From: Palaemon carinicauda
Taxonomy: Eukaryota > Arthropoda > Malacostraca > Decapoda > Palaemonidae
Direction of reading: 5' to 3'
Assembly (NCBI RefSeq): GCF_036898095.1
Contig: NC_090746.1
Span: forward strand, 50,096,096-50,160,095
DNA: 64,000 nucleotides
Shown: positions 10,151 through 22,323 of the stretch, in pieces
Position numbering within the stretch: the stretch's first letter is position 1
How the letters are laid out: each line of letters starts with the position of its first letter
The notes under the pieces: generated by a model
What the model was told of the DNA's origin: nothing
What the model saw: only the letters and a program-made list of their open reading frames with translations
Databases searched by the model: none
Made by a program: the position numbers and the translations under genes

Positions 10151-11548
10151 TTACATTATTTTTTTCATAACCCAGTCGCAGTCGGGAACGGGACCTCTAC
10201 TCCGAGTAACTGGGCCTCCATATACTCTCTCATTCACTTCTTCCTTATCACAATCATTCGCTACATTAACACTATTCCTATCTAAATCCCTATCATCTAA
10301 TATATCATGTACAATCATATCTACCTCGTTCTCATCTGGCCCTATAATTACACTCATTTCTGTAAACAGTTCATCCATTTCATCAAAAACATTCTCAACT
10401 TTAGTAAAAGATTCATTCATACTACTAATCATTCTCCTATCTCTCACTCTCGCATTCGTCATCCTTTCTTTTACATCACCTAAGGAAAAGCCACACACAC
10501 TATAGGTATCATTCATACTCAGCCATGTTTCATCTGTATTAATACATTTATCCTCCACACTCACTTTTACACCCTTGTCATACTTATTCGTATTCTTACC
10601 TATACCTATAAATTTCCCTTGCCTAAACCCTTCATTTGTCCTTACAGGTATTCCCACATTACTCGCCCTAACACTCCTATCTACTACACTATCAGCTACC
10701 CTCATCGGTCCTCTCATAACAGCATCTCTAAAACTAACAAATTCTGGCTCACTTTCCTCCATTCCAGTTCTTACACTCACAGATTTACTTTCTTTCATAC
10801 ACCTATCCAACTCGTAATCCTCAACTATCTCTAAAATATCATCCCATGTCAATCTTTCTTTCGTCCACCTCATTTTCTCCTTCCGTTTCAAATTAACAAA
10901 CTCAGCAACATTCTCGGGTACAGTAGCCAAAAACTTCTTCATTAACTCCTTATTCTCATTTATACCTTCATCCCCATACTTCTTCCTAGCTAAAGTTTCC
11001 AACCTACATACGTACATTGATATCGCTTCTCCTGCATTCATCCGTGCTTCATCAAAATCATTCTTACGCTTATACTTAACACTCCCTTTCATACGTTTTA
11101 CCTGCTCAATTATTCTCTTTTTCACACTTTCATAATCAACGTCCCCTACACTCATTATCACTCCATACATCGTCAACAAATACCCAGTCAAATATTCTCC
11201 TAACTCCCTAGCCCAAACTCTTTTACTATCACCATACTTATCCTGACAATACCTCTCATACTCCTTGAAAAAATCATATACATCCCTACTGCTATGCTCA
11301 TTGAACCTTTCACACCGAGGTACCTCTCTCATAAACACAGTCTTACACACATCACGTTCATTCTCACTGCTATCATCACTGTCTACTCCCCTGTTACCTT
11401 CTTCCTCATTTGAATACAATGAATCCACTTCCACACTTAAATTCCTATCCTTAACCATTCCCTTCTTACCCTTTTTCTTACTTACCACTTTCACCCATTC
11501 ACGATCGTCCTTGCTATCAGCCTGATACTTTTTCTTCTCTTTCTTCAC
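10151..11548 (-). CDS. Gag capsid region of the gag-only LTR element
   Basis: A 465-residue frame. After a charged Lys/Asp/Ser-rich N-terminus, residues about 75-230 look like a Ty3/gypsy Gag capsid domain: a VPRCERFNEHSSRDVYDFF start, a paired Trp/Tyr helix region, then LETLARKKYG and an LMKKFLATVPENV stretch. No CCHC zinc knuckle is visible. The last residues (GGPVTRSRGPVPD) resemble the extreme C-terminus of some gypsy Pol proteins, which suggests an internal deletion joined Gag to the tail of Pol. The homologous N-terminal part lies in another frame at 11584-12000, so this is probably the larger portion of a single frameshifted gag. Confidence 0.7.
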   Translation of the reverse strand: MKKEKKKYQADSKDDREWVKVVSKKKGKKGMVKDRNLSVEVDSLYSNEEEGNRGVDSDDSSENERDVCKTVFMREVPRCERFNEHSSRDVYDFFKEYERYCQDKYGDSKRVWARELGEYLTGYLLTMYGVIMSVGDVDYESVKKRIIEQVKRMKGSVKYKRKNDFDEARMNAGEAISMYVCRLETLARKKYGDEGINENKELMKKFLATVPENVAEFVNLKRKEKMRWTKERLTWDDILEIVEDYELDRCMKESKSVSVRTGMEESEPEFVSFRDAVMRGPMRVADSVVDRSVRASNVGIPVRTNEGFRQGKFIGIGKNTNKYDKGVKVSVEDKCINTDETWLSMNDTYSVCGFSLGDVKERMTNARVRDRRMISSMNESFTKVENVFDEMDELFTEMSVIIGPDENEVDMIVHDILDDRDLDRNSVNVANDCDKEEVNERVYGGPVTRSRGPVPDCDWVMKKIM

Positions 11549-11583
11549 ATCACTTTTACCTTTCCTTTCATCTTTCCTCTCAC

Positions 11584-12000
11584 CTATCTGTTCATCCTTA
11601 CTATGCCTAATTCCCTTATCTTCAATATCACCATCACTATTACTACTATCACTATCACTTCCTTTCCCATATCACCTACCTTAACCTTCTCTTCCACTAC
11701 CAACCCATTACCCGAAGCTGAGGACACTCCTCCGACTGCACCTTCACCCATTATCGTTTTCATCATCCCCATGACTTGCCCCATCATATCTTCCAATCGG
11801 TTCTCCATTCGTTCCTCATTCTCTTTCATCCTCATCTCAAAACATTCTTCCACTTTCGCTACAGTTCCCTTTAACTCCCTAAGCTCCTTCTGCATCACCG
11901 CATTCTCCCAGTTCAACCTCTCATTCTCTACTAGCAACCTCTCCTCACGCTCCTTACTCAGCCGCAATTCCTCCCTCAAAACCCTTAATTGCTCCTCCAT
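11584..12000 (-). CDS. Gag N-terminal coiled coil of the LTR element, frameshifted
   Basis: A 138-residue frame starting 67 nt inside the primer site. It opens with a long Glu/Leu/Arg-rich coiled coil (MEEQLRVLREELRLSKEREE and onward). Near 11665 the sense changes abruptly to a hydrophobic IVIVVIV run. In the neighbouring frame the same DNA reads Ser/Asp-rich and runs without a stop into the 10151-11548 frame. This indicates a one-base indel near 11660-11675 in what was a single gag gene. Confidence 0.65.
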   Translation of the reverse strand: MEEQLRVLREELRLSKEREERLLVENERLNWENAVMQKELRELKGTVAKVEECFEMRMKENEERMENRLEDMMGQVMGMMKTIMGEGAVGGVSSASGNGLVVEEKVKVGDMGKEVIVIVVIVMVILKIRELGIVRMNR

Positions 12001-12066
12001 TTTTCATCAACCTTAATCCTAATTCCGTCCTTCGTCCAACAGTCCAGCTTCTATCCCACCTCGGCA

Positions 12067-12084
12067 GTCCCTGTTCGGGCGCCA
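12067..12084 (-). promoter_or_regulatory. Primer binding site, tRNA-Lys type
   Basis: The minus strand reads TGGCGCCCGAACAGGGAC, the 18-nt complement of the 3' end of tRNA-Lys(UUU), six bases inside the 5' LTR. This fixes the element's orientation. Confidence 0.93.
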
Positions 12085-12090
12085 AAATAA

Positions 12091-13665
<1,575 letters not shown>

Positions 13666-14963
13666 TCGACCCTTCTTCGACACCGAGACAAGCTTCTGGG
13701 ACTTTGCCAAGATCTAGGGATCATGGTAAATCTCGAGAAGTCTTCTATGCTTCCATCTCAACGACTGGTACAGTATATCTAGGCATGATATTGGATACCA
13801 ATCTCCACAAAGCCTTTCCATCAGACGACAGGATAGCAAGGCTGAGGAGGGTCGCAGAGCCTTTCCTCAGATGAGAAGAGCTTCCAGCCCAATCTTGGTT
13901 ACGTCTCCTAGGTCACCTGTCTTCCTTGGCCCGTCTAGTTCCAAACGGCCGCCTCAGGATGAGATCCCTGCAATGGCGGCTCAAGTCCCTGTGGAATCAA
14001 GGCAACGATTCCCCGGACATTCTGGTCCCTATGGAGCCTGCAGAACGGACGGACCTGCAGTGGTGGTTGACCGACGGAAACCTTCGAAAGGGAGTGGATC
14101 TTCTCGTCCTCCCCCCGGATTTGATGTTCTCGGACGCATCAAAAGAAGGGTGGGGGGCCCACGTTCTGAACCACAGGATCTCAGGCCTATGGTCAGAATC
14201 AGAAAAGTACCTCCACATCAATCTGCTAGAAATGAAGGCCGTATATCTGGCCCTTCAACAGTTCCAACAGACCCTGGCGGGTCACTCTGTGGTGGTGATG
14301 AGCGAGAACACCACAGTAGTGGCTTATATCAACAAGCAGGGAGGTACCTTTTCACAACAGCTATCCCATCTTGCAGTAGAGATACCACTATCAGCTCGCT
14401 TCATTCCGGGCAAAAGGAATGTGCTCGCCGACAGTCTGAGCAGAGCTTCGCAGATAGTGAGTACCTAGTGGTCTTTGGATCCTCTAGTAGCCAACAAAGT
14501 CCTGACTTTGTGGGGTTCCCCGACATTAGACCTGTTCGCAACAGCCTTGAACTTCAAACTGCTGCTGTACTACTCCCCAGTCCCAGACCCCAAGGCACTC
14601 TGGCAAGATGCCTTCCAACAACGGTGGGACAACATCGACGTGTACGCCTTCCCACTGTTCTGTCTGATGAGAAGGGTGCTCAACAAGACCAGACTATCGG
14701 TCTACCTGTCAATGACCTTGATAGCTCCGGTATGGCATCTTGCAGAGTGGTTCCCGGACCTTCTGCAGCTCCTGACGGAACTCCCGAGAGAACTCCCCCC
14801 ACGACACGAGCTACTCAAGCAACCGCACTGCAACATCTTCCACAAAGCAGTAGCATCGCTTCGACTTCACGCCTGGAGACTATCCAGCATCTCCTCACAG
14901 AGAGAGGCTTTTCGCAACAAGTTACGGAGAGGATGTCTCGACACCTGCGAAAGTCATCTGTAG
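13666..14963 (+). pseudogene. Pol 3' part of element A (RT end, RNase H, methylase)
   Basis: Continues pol after the LTR insertion. RNase H motifs are present: FSDASKEGWGAH (about 14130), LLEMKAVYLAL (about 14225), SENTTVVAYINKQGG (about 14305) and NVLADSLSR (about 14420). The second acidic motif reads SEN where E and F have SDN, so a catalytic Asp is replaced by Glu. The Dam-like methylase region (DLFATALNF ... CLMRRVLNK ... TLIAPVW) occupies 14475-14963. Indels near 13720-13870 and around 14385 split the frame. The last 230 bp overlap the YR gene in another frame. Confidence 0.75.
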
Positions 14964-15919
14964 GGGTCTACCAGGCGAAGTGGAGAGTCTTCTGTGGTTG
15001 GTGTCGTGGGAGGGGTATCTCTCCCCTCGATGCCACTATTCCAGCAATAGCGGAGTTTCTTGTATATTTGCGGGAGGAAATGCGCTTTTCGGTCTCGGCG
15101 GTGAAAGGTTATCGCTCAGCCTTAAGCCTGGCCTTTAGGCTGAAAGGAATAGACATTTCTTCCTCGCTGGAACTTTCTTTGCTCATACGAAGCTACGAAC
15201 TTACCTGCCCTCAGTCGGAAGTGAGACCTCCTCCATGGAACGTGGTTCGGGTTCTCAGGGCTCTTAAGAGGCCTCCGTTCGAACCATTACGCCAGGCTTC
15301 TGATCGTCACCTGACTTGGAAGACGGTGTTCCTGCTCGCTCTGGCTTCAGCCAACCGTGTCAGTGAACTTCATGGTCTCTCGTACGACGTCGCCCATTCA
15401 AGGGGATGGGGGGAGGTAACGTTCAGGTTCGTCCCTGAGTTTGTTGCTAAGACTCAAAATCCTGGAGTTCCGGACCCACGGTTCGACTCCTTCAGGATTT
15501 CGAGTCTTCGTTCTGTAACAGATGACCCAGACCATCTCCTACTATGCCCAGTAAGGAGTCTGAGGCGTTATCTTAAAAGAACAGCTGCAGTTCGTCCTCG
15601 CGTGCAAGCCCTGTTTGTGAGCACAGGAAGGACGAAGAGGAGGGTCACCAAGAATACCATCTCGGCTTGGATTCGAAGGGTCATCCATCATGCCCTGAAT
15701 CCAGACCCTCCTCCGTCACGTTGCCCTAGAGCACACGATGTCAGAGGCATCGCAACGTCCCTGGCATTCAAGAGAAACTTCTCTGTGATGCAGGTGCTAC
15801 AAGCTGGGGTCTGGAAGCGTCAAACGACCTTCACAGCCCACTACCTGCAGGACGTGACCCACAGGAGCCTCGATACTTTCTCTATCGGCCTTGAGGTGGC
15901 TGCACAACAGCTGGTCTAA
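14732..15919 (+). CDS. Tyrosine recombinase of element A
   Basis: 395 residues from ATG 14732, chosen because D has an ATG at the homologous point; the frame is open much farther upstream. YR proteins integrate the circular DIRS DNA by cutting and rejoining through a tyrosine. Visible features are the Arg of ANRVSELH, the HDVR box (H-x2-R), the Trp of GVWKRQ and the nucleophile Tyr371 in AHYLQDV (TAC at 15842-15844). The residue before the first catalytic Arg is Asn, where B and D have Lys. The frame is uninterrupted, so a full-length protein is possible although the element's gag and pol are dead. Confidence 0.85.
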   Translation: MASCRVVPGPSAAPDGTPERTPPTTRATQATALQHLPQSSSIASTSRLETIQHLLTERGFSQQVTERMSRHLRKSSVGVYQAKWRVFCGWCRGRGISPLDATIPAIAEFLVYLREEMRFSVSAVKGYRSALSLAFRLKGIDISSSLELSLLIRSYELTCPQSEVRPPPWNVVRVLRALKRPPFEPLRQASDRHLTWKTVFLLALASANRVSELHGLSYDVAHSRGWGEVTFRFVPEFVAKTQNPGVPDPRFDSFRISSLRSVTDDPDHLLLCPVRSLRRYLKRTAAVRPRVQALFVSTGRTKRRVTKNTISAWIRRVIHHALNPDPPPSRCPRAHDVRGIATSLAFKRNFSVMQVLQAGVWKRQTTFTAHYLQDVTHRSLDTFSIGLEVAAQQLV

Positions 15920-16401
15920 CCTCAGGCTCCTTAATGGACAGGTAGCAGAAGGTTGAGGGCATTGTTACCCCGGTTTTAGACTGCATGAATGAAAAAGTTT
16001 GTCTGGCCCTTACTCTTTTCTTCATCCTCCCCTCTCTTGGGGAAAGCAGCATCCTGGGTTCTCTGCATAGCTGACCTCAAACCACTGCAGGTAAACCATG
16101 CTTCCTTGTGTTCCTAGTATTAATATGATACTGTCGCGTCCCCCATACCCTGACGAGGTGGTATTGGGAACGTTCTAGCCTAGAATTCCATCTAAAGGAC
16201 TTCAGGTCAACTTCCTAGGACGAGTCACACTTCATTCCTTCACACACAAGCCTATGTAGGCCGCACGTTCCTTGCGGAGCAAGGAATTTGCGAGGTGCAG
16301 GGACTCATTTTCTCGAGTGCTACTCACTCGGATTCTGAGTCCCTGGGCAAAAGCCAAAGCCAGTAAGTCTGGGACTTTCCACCCTACCTAAGGGTTAAGT
16401 C
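15920..16401 (+). other. 3' untranslated region of element A
   Basis: No coding frame. Homologous stretches follow the YR gene in B (23260-23750) and D (35685-36140), sharing CCTGACGAGGTGGTATTGGGA and AGGACGAGTCACAC. Confidence 0.7.
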
Positions 16402-16733
16402 ACCCTATGTAAATAGCGTGGTTTGTATTTCGGTTACGGAACAAATGACAAATTCGGAGATAATTTGTATTTTTCCTAACCATACAAACCTTAGCTATTT
16501 ACACATATTTGCCCGCCAGCCCTGTCCCCCATGAAGTCCTACCTCTAAGCGAAGTGAATCAGTTCACCGGTGTGTGAGGGGCTCCCCTACCCCCTCGCCA
16601 ACTAGCGAGAGGGTAGTTAACCCTCGTTAAAAATCTAATGGCTCGTCATTCAGCTACGACGAAAGTAATACCCCATGTAAATAGCTAAGGTTTGTATGGT
16701 TAGGAAAAATACAAATTATCTCCGAATTTGTCA
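16402..16733 (+). repeat. ICR and right inverted terminal repeat of A
   Basis: 16402-16505 is the internal complementary region: reversed and complemented, it reads as the right terminus (GAATTTGTCA) joined directly to the left terminus (TTTGTTCCGTAACC). 16551-16684 is the inverted copy of the left repeat, and the right terminus ends at 16733. In DIRS1 the ICR templates the junction when the linear cDNA is closed into a circle. Confidence 0.88.
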
Positions 16734-16735
16734 TA

Positions 16736-16912
16736 TTTGTTCCGTAACTGGAATACAAACCACGCTATTTAAAGTGGGTAATTACTTTCGGCGTAGCTGA
16801 AAGGACGAGCCATTAAAATTTTAACAAGGGTTTACAACCCCACCGTTAGTTAGCGGAGGGTAGTTAGCTACCCTCCCCCCTCAAATACCTGTGTTGTAAG
16901 CTCACTTTAATT
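16736..16912 (+). repeat. Left terminal sequence and inverted repeat of B
   Basis: The first 36 bases are exactly the complement of B's own ICR half. From 16768 on, the sequence is inverted at 23892-24047 (shared CTTACAACACAGGT-type block). The TTTGGCTCGGGTG...GACGTGTCC block follows at about 16911-16940. Confidence 0.85.
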
Positions 16913-16989
16913 TGGCTCGGGTGGTGATCGGACGTGTCCGCTTTCATCCTTGCCCCTTTGACAGCCGACAGCCATTAATGCTTTTTGTC

Positions 16990-17950
16990 TTTTTACTTAC
17001 TTTTTCTTATACTTGTAATATATATATAAACATTCTTTATGTTTATGTATATATTTGTGTATAGAAATGTAGTAAGTTTTTGTTTCAGTGTTTTTGCTGT
17101 GTGTGTAGTGTACGACAATGTCACCGGCGTAGTGCTAGGCCACCACGGTTCCACTTTGTGGGGTATGGCCTCTCCCTCTTGGTCCATCGGTTTTTCCTTC
17201 GGCTTTTCTGTTAACTCGGCCGCCGTGGGGAATCGTCATCGCTGGACTTTCTTCATTCATCTATTATCTTCGCTTTTCCTCCTTTCCTACAGGGAACTTG
17301 GATTCTCAGCGAAGGGAATGTGGGAGTTTAATTTGCCTACGGTCTCTCTCTCTACTCGAGGTCGTTCACCCCTTACTACTACTACTACGTACTACAGTAT
17401 TACGGAAGCTCCTTTCCCGTTGCGGGTTGGGTTGCTATTCAGTTTGTCTCAATTATTTTTATTGAAATCTAATTGTATTTTTAACTTTTCAGCTTCTCTG
17501 TGGAGAACACTTTCCTTCGGGGGTCAGTGGTTCTTACTTTTTGTGATCATTCTTAGATGAATTACATAATTATAATTCTGTTATAATTCTGTTTTTGTTA
17601 CAGTTCTCCGCCCTCCCCCTTCTCCCGTGAATGTCATTGGGGGAGGAGGGCGCATGCTTGATTTTTTAATTCTTATGTTTTGCTTTTCCCTTGGGGTTAC
17701 TCTTCGGAGTTCCTCCCGGGGGAATTTCTGTTAAATAATTATTTAACTTTATTTTCCCAGTTAACTATGCAGTTTTTCTTCGTTTGACTAAAGTGTGCCA
17801 ACGAAGCAGAGCTGTCCTGTTTGTGCCTGGTGAGTCTGCTGTCGCTGCCGTCTCTCTAGGACATCGTCATGGGCGTTATCCCTTCTCTTAGAAGTCCTCC
17901 CGTGACTACTGTCAGCTCTTCAGTTCATGTTAGAACGCTAAGGAGGTTCG
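16990..17950 (+). other. Segment in B unrelated to the A and D gag starts
   Basis: Where A and D have the Cys/His gag start, B has about 0.95 kb with no resemblance to them. It contains several pyrimidine-tract-AG sequences (for example before 17291, 17492, 17602 and 17762) and a CT-rich composition. A 173-codon frame at 17039-17560 looks like low-complexity hydrophobic translation and I do not call it a gene. The texture resembles the leader of element H read on the minus strand, which suggests a swapped or inserted retroelement leader. Confidence 0.45.
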
Positions 17951-19591
17951 CCTCCAGGGGTAGGTAACTTCCCTTCCAAGGGAGGTTCCCTTCCCAGATG
18001 AGAGAGCTTCCCTCTGCAGAGGGGGAACTTCTCATATCTAATATTCCTGGATGGGTTTTCCTGGTCCTCAGCCGGTTATGCTCTTGGTGCTGAGCGACCG
18101 CACTTGTAACCATGCTCAAGGAGCTGAGCGGTTGCAAGGCTGGGCGCATGAAACTTCAGGTGGCCATGCTCTTGGGGCTGACCGGTCGCACCTGCAGCTT
18201 TGCTCAAGGGGCTGAGCAGCTGCAGGATCAGTCTGGTGATCTCTCTCATTTGCGAGGGAGGCCACTCTTAAGGACTCCTCTTCGAAGGATTGCTCCTTAT
18301 AGGTCAGCTTGCTGATCCAACGGTCCTAAGGGGTGCCATCACCGATGGTCTCTTCTACGAAGTGTTCACCTCTCTCGTTCGCGAGAGAGGCCGCTCATAG
18401 AGACCCCTCTTTGGAGGATTGTTCCTGATTAGACCAGCCATCTCTTAGACCTGCTGACCTGCCGTCTCCGTTCCTGGCTGCTGACGCTGTGGGCGCCCAC
18501 GCACCCCGTTATCCAACGGGCACCGGTCCCTTCGGGACAAAGGGGCTTTCTCACATTGTGAGTAAGTCCCTTAAGCGCCAGTATCCCCTGCGCGCCAACA
18601 TTCTCCTGCGCGCTCGCCTGCTGTTCTTGCTGTTCCTGAGACTGCCATCCACAGACATCCTGTTCCAGGGACTGCGCGCCAACGTCCACCTGCGCATCAG
18701 CGCACATCGTTGGAGTTTCCTGAGATAGCGCACAGGCGCTCACCAGTGATTCAGCCTGCGAGTGTTTCCTAGTCTCTTCTACGAAGGGCACCTCTCCCGT
18801 TCGCGGGGAACGTCTCATAGAGACCCTTCCTTGGAGGATCAAGCCGATCTTCCAGTGTTGAGCCAGTTGACCTACCGATCTCCCAGCTCATCCTTGCACT
18901 GCAACAAAGGACTTCAGCTCTGGACTCTGAAGCAGTCCTGCCTACGGTTCTCATCGAGGGATGACTGCCCCTTTTTAAGGACACATCCCAGTTCCTGATC
19001 ATCCTGTCAGCTGACCCTGCATCCTAACGCACTAGCGCCAATGATCTTCGTTCGCGCGTAAGCGCTGACGATCTTCATACGCGCACCAGCGCCGATGATC
19101 TTCTTTCGCGCGCAAGCACTGACGATCTTCCTACGCGCGTGAGTGCCGACGATCGTCCGCGCGCGGGCACCGATGGTTTCCCGCGCGCGCTCGCCAATCT
19201 TCTACGCGCGCGCTCGCCAATCTTCTACGCGCGCCGACGATCTTCTTATGCTCACAAGCGCCGACGATCTTCTTACGCGCGCAAGCGCCGACGATCTTCT
19301 TACGCGCGCAAGCGCCGACGATCTTCTTCGCGCGCGGGTACCGATGGTCTCCTGCGCGCTCGCCAATAGTCTTGCACGCACCGATGGTCTTCTGCGCGCG
19401 CGCCGATTGACTTTCGCACGGCAACAAACTCTTACGCGATGCAGCTCGCTCCAACATTCTGGTCCACACGGGCTCTTCATTCTGATCCTGCACATCAGTA
19501 TGAGTCCTGTGCACTCTATGAAGTCTCGCGCGCGTGAGCCCAGGGTATTCCCGTGCGCCCGCATCAGCGCTTCGACAGTGTCTCGCGCGCT

Positions 19592-19627
<36 letters not shown>

Positions 19628-20576
19628 GTATTCCCCATCGCGCGAGCGCCAGCGCGCTCCCTAGCGCAATCACCAATACCCTCCTCCGCGCAAGGCTGCC
19701 GGATATCGCGCGGTAAGGGCGCCATCGCCACGTTCCCCCCCCCCCAAAGCACAGAACAGCGCGCTTGCCGGTGGGGGGAAAGGTTCCAGAAAGGCCCAGG
19801 GACATGCCTTCCTTATCTTTTTACAGGCGATTTCCCCTCCAGAGGGAGTGTCTGACAGCGCAGCCGTCAGCCGGCAGCCTGGTTTGGGACTCTTATCAGA
19901 GCGGTAGCACAGGCTTTTAAGCTGTTCTCTCTGAGTTGAGCCACAAATCCTTGGCTACATCCACTTCCCCGATGAGGAGAATATGAGTTTCAGACGAGGT
20001 AACTTCTACGAGGTCGTAGCTGTCTCCTCGTAAGTCTTCGAGGCAGGCACTTTCTCCCCCCTCAGACTTTTCTCCCTCATCTTCAGACAAAGTTTTCCCG
20101 CCCTCAGAAGAGTCACGGGAGGTGAGACGTTCCCCAATCACACCATTAAGGGAAACCCCCACCTTGCGCGGTAAAGTCTTCTCGAATAGGGGTGGAGAAG
20201 AGCCTGCCTCTGTCGTGGTTGGAGTCCTGCATCCCTCCCGGGAGGGAGTCAAAGGACTCCAAGACAGTAACGGGAGGCCTCTAGCACCAAAATCTACAGG
20301 CTCAGACATTCTTTCGCTATGAGAACGAACCTGTTTGAGCCTAAGGACATGAAGCAGGCGGCTGAGAGGTGTAGGAAGTCACCAAGACTCCCTCCTATAT
20401 GTGGCTTTGACATTCAAGCCTTATAAACCTCCAGTACCTCAGCAACCACGTCCCACCAAAACAACGGCAGCTAAGACAGTGGGGTCTAAGCCTTTTCCGG
20501 TCAAGGACAAGAAAGGCAATTAGTCCCTCTGGGGAGGGAAGAATCCTAGAAGGAGCATCCGAGGCCACAAACGCTA
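17951..20576 (+). pseudogene. Gag remnant of element B
   Basis: Recognisable only in pieces. 18465-18600 matches the A segment with ATCCAACGGGCACCGGTCCC. The RSP region has become GC-rich repeats at 18580-19700. The C-terminal Gly/Arg/Lys-rich tail lies at about 20330-20576, ending in CGCAAACGCTAG-type sequence as in A. Internal repeats include four copies of a GCTC(TT/AA)GG.GCTGA motif (18078-18225) and three copies of a CTCTCGTTCGCGAG block (18241, 18361 and 18781). No continuous frame survives. Confidence 0.6.
19046..19340 (+). repeat. 27-bp minisatellite in the RSP region of B
   Basis: Repeats of CGCCGACGATCTTCTTACGCG type at 27-bp spacing, translating to units of RRRSSYARK. This is an expanded relic of the Arg-Ser region of gag. 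A long run of C follows at about 19590-19625. Confidence 0.8.
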
Positions 20577-20595
20577 GGATTGCCAGTTCCCCTGC

Positions 20596-22323
20596 ATGTC
20601 CGCCAGTGGCGGGATTCCTACAAGGTTGCGCAGACAGGTTGCGGTAACTCAGGGCCGTTTCCTGGACGATTTCCGTAATCAGTCAGGGATATCGCGTCCT
20701 GTTCACAACACCTCTACCTACCCTGAGGACGAATCCGGTGTCATTTATACCCTTGTCATGGGATCAGCAAAGTGGCGAACTCTGTGGGCAGAGGTCCAGA
20801 TTAAAGCATACTTCGGTCAGCATGGAGACCGCAGACACAGTCAGTCTGGCAGTAAACCGCAAGAATTCTTGTGTATTCGGGACCTGAAGGCCGTGTACTG
20901 CCTGATCCTAGCACTCAGGATTGGCTTCCGTCTCCTCCATTATCTGGATGACTGCCTGATCCTAGCAGACTCGGAGTCATTCCCTCTTTGACACTGAGAC
21001 AAACTTCTACGACTTTGCCAGGATCTAAGAATCATGGTAAGTCTCAAGAAGTCCGCTCTGCTGCCCAATCAATGACTGGTTCACCTAGGCATGATTATAG
21101 GCACCAATCTCCATAACGCCTTTCCATCAGACGACAGGATAGCAAGGCTGAGAAGAGTCGCAAGCCCTTTCCTCAGACGAGAAGAACTTCCAACCCAATC
21201 GTGGATACGTCTCCTCGGTCACCTTTCACCCTTGTCTCGTCTAGTTCTCTACGGTCGCCTCAGGATGAGGTCTCTCGAGGGGCGACTCAGGTCCTGGTGG
21301 AATCAAGGCTGCGATTCCCCGGACACCATGATCCCTATGGATCCTGCGGAACGGACGAATCGCCAGTGGTGAATGACAAGCGAGAACCTACGAAGGAAAA
21401 TGGATCTTCTCGTTCCTTCCTCCGCTTTGGATTCTGTTTTCGGACACCTCAAAGGAAGGGGGGGGGGGGGCCACGTTCTGTACCACAGGACCTCAGGCCT
21501 GTGGTCAGAATCGGAAAACTGCCTCCATATAAATCTGCTAGAGATGAAGGCCATCTTTCTGGCCATTCAACAGTTTCAACAAGGACCTGGCAGATCACTC
21601 TGTGATGTGATGAGCGACAACACCACAGTAGTGGCTTTCATCAACAAGCAGGTAGGTACCTTTTCAGAACAGCTATCCCATCTTGCAGTAGAGATACTGA
21701 GATGGACCGAAGTCCACTCGATTCCACTTTTGGCTCGCTTCATTCCAGGCAAAAGGAATGTGCTCGTCGACAGTCTGAGCAGAGCGTGTCAGATAGTGAG
21801 TACCGAGAGGTCTTTGGATCGTCAAGTAGCCAACAAAGTCCTGACTTTGTGGGGTTCCCCGACTGTGGATCTGTTCGCGACAGCGTTGAACTTCAAACTG
21901 CCGCTGTACTGCTCCCCAGTCCCGGACCCCAAGGCTCTCTGTCAAGATGCTTTCCAACAACGGTGGGACAACATCAACGTATACGCCTTTCCCCCGTTCT
22001 GTCTGATGAGGAGGGTACTCAACAAGACCAGACTATCGGTCAACCTCTCGATAACTCTCATAGCTCCGCTGTGGCATCACGCGGAATGGTTCCCGGACCT
22101 TCTGCTACTCCTTACGGAGCCTCCGAGAGAACTCCCTCCGCGACACGAGCTACTCAAACAACCACACGCCAACATCTTTCACAAAGCCGTAGCTTCGCTT
22201 CGGCTTCACGCCTGGAGACTATCCAGCATCTCCTCGCAGAGAAAGGATTTTCGCAACAAGTTGCGGAAAGGATGTCTGGGCACCTGCGAAAGTCATCCGC
22301 AGGGGTCTACCAGGCAAATTTGA
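20596..22323 (+). pseudogene. Pol of element B (RT mostly deleted; RNase H, methylase)
   Basis: The RT part (20596-21000) has lost the stretch before the METADTV segment and most of the palm, jumping from LKAVYCLI to ALRIGFRLLHYLDDCLILADS. RNase H and methylase motifs are readable from 21373 to 22323: SDNTTVVAFINKQ, ARFIPGKRNVLVDSLSR, DLFATALNF and AFPPFCLMRRVLNK. A run of ten G near 21460-21470 and other indels break the frame upstream. There is no functional polymerase. Confidence 0.72.

Noticed and set aside
17039..17560. 173-codon hydrophobic frame in element B
   Set aside because: CT-rich low-complexity translation with Ser/Leu/Phe runs, absent from A and D; more likely leader sequence.
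19046..19340. Regular 27-bp repeats that could suggest a CRISPR-like array
   Set aside because: There are no unique spacers; the units are contiguous and encode Arg/Ser repeats. Nuclear animal DNA.
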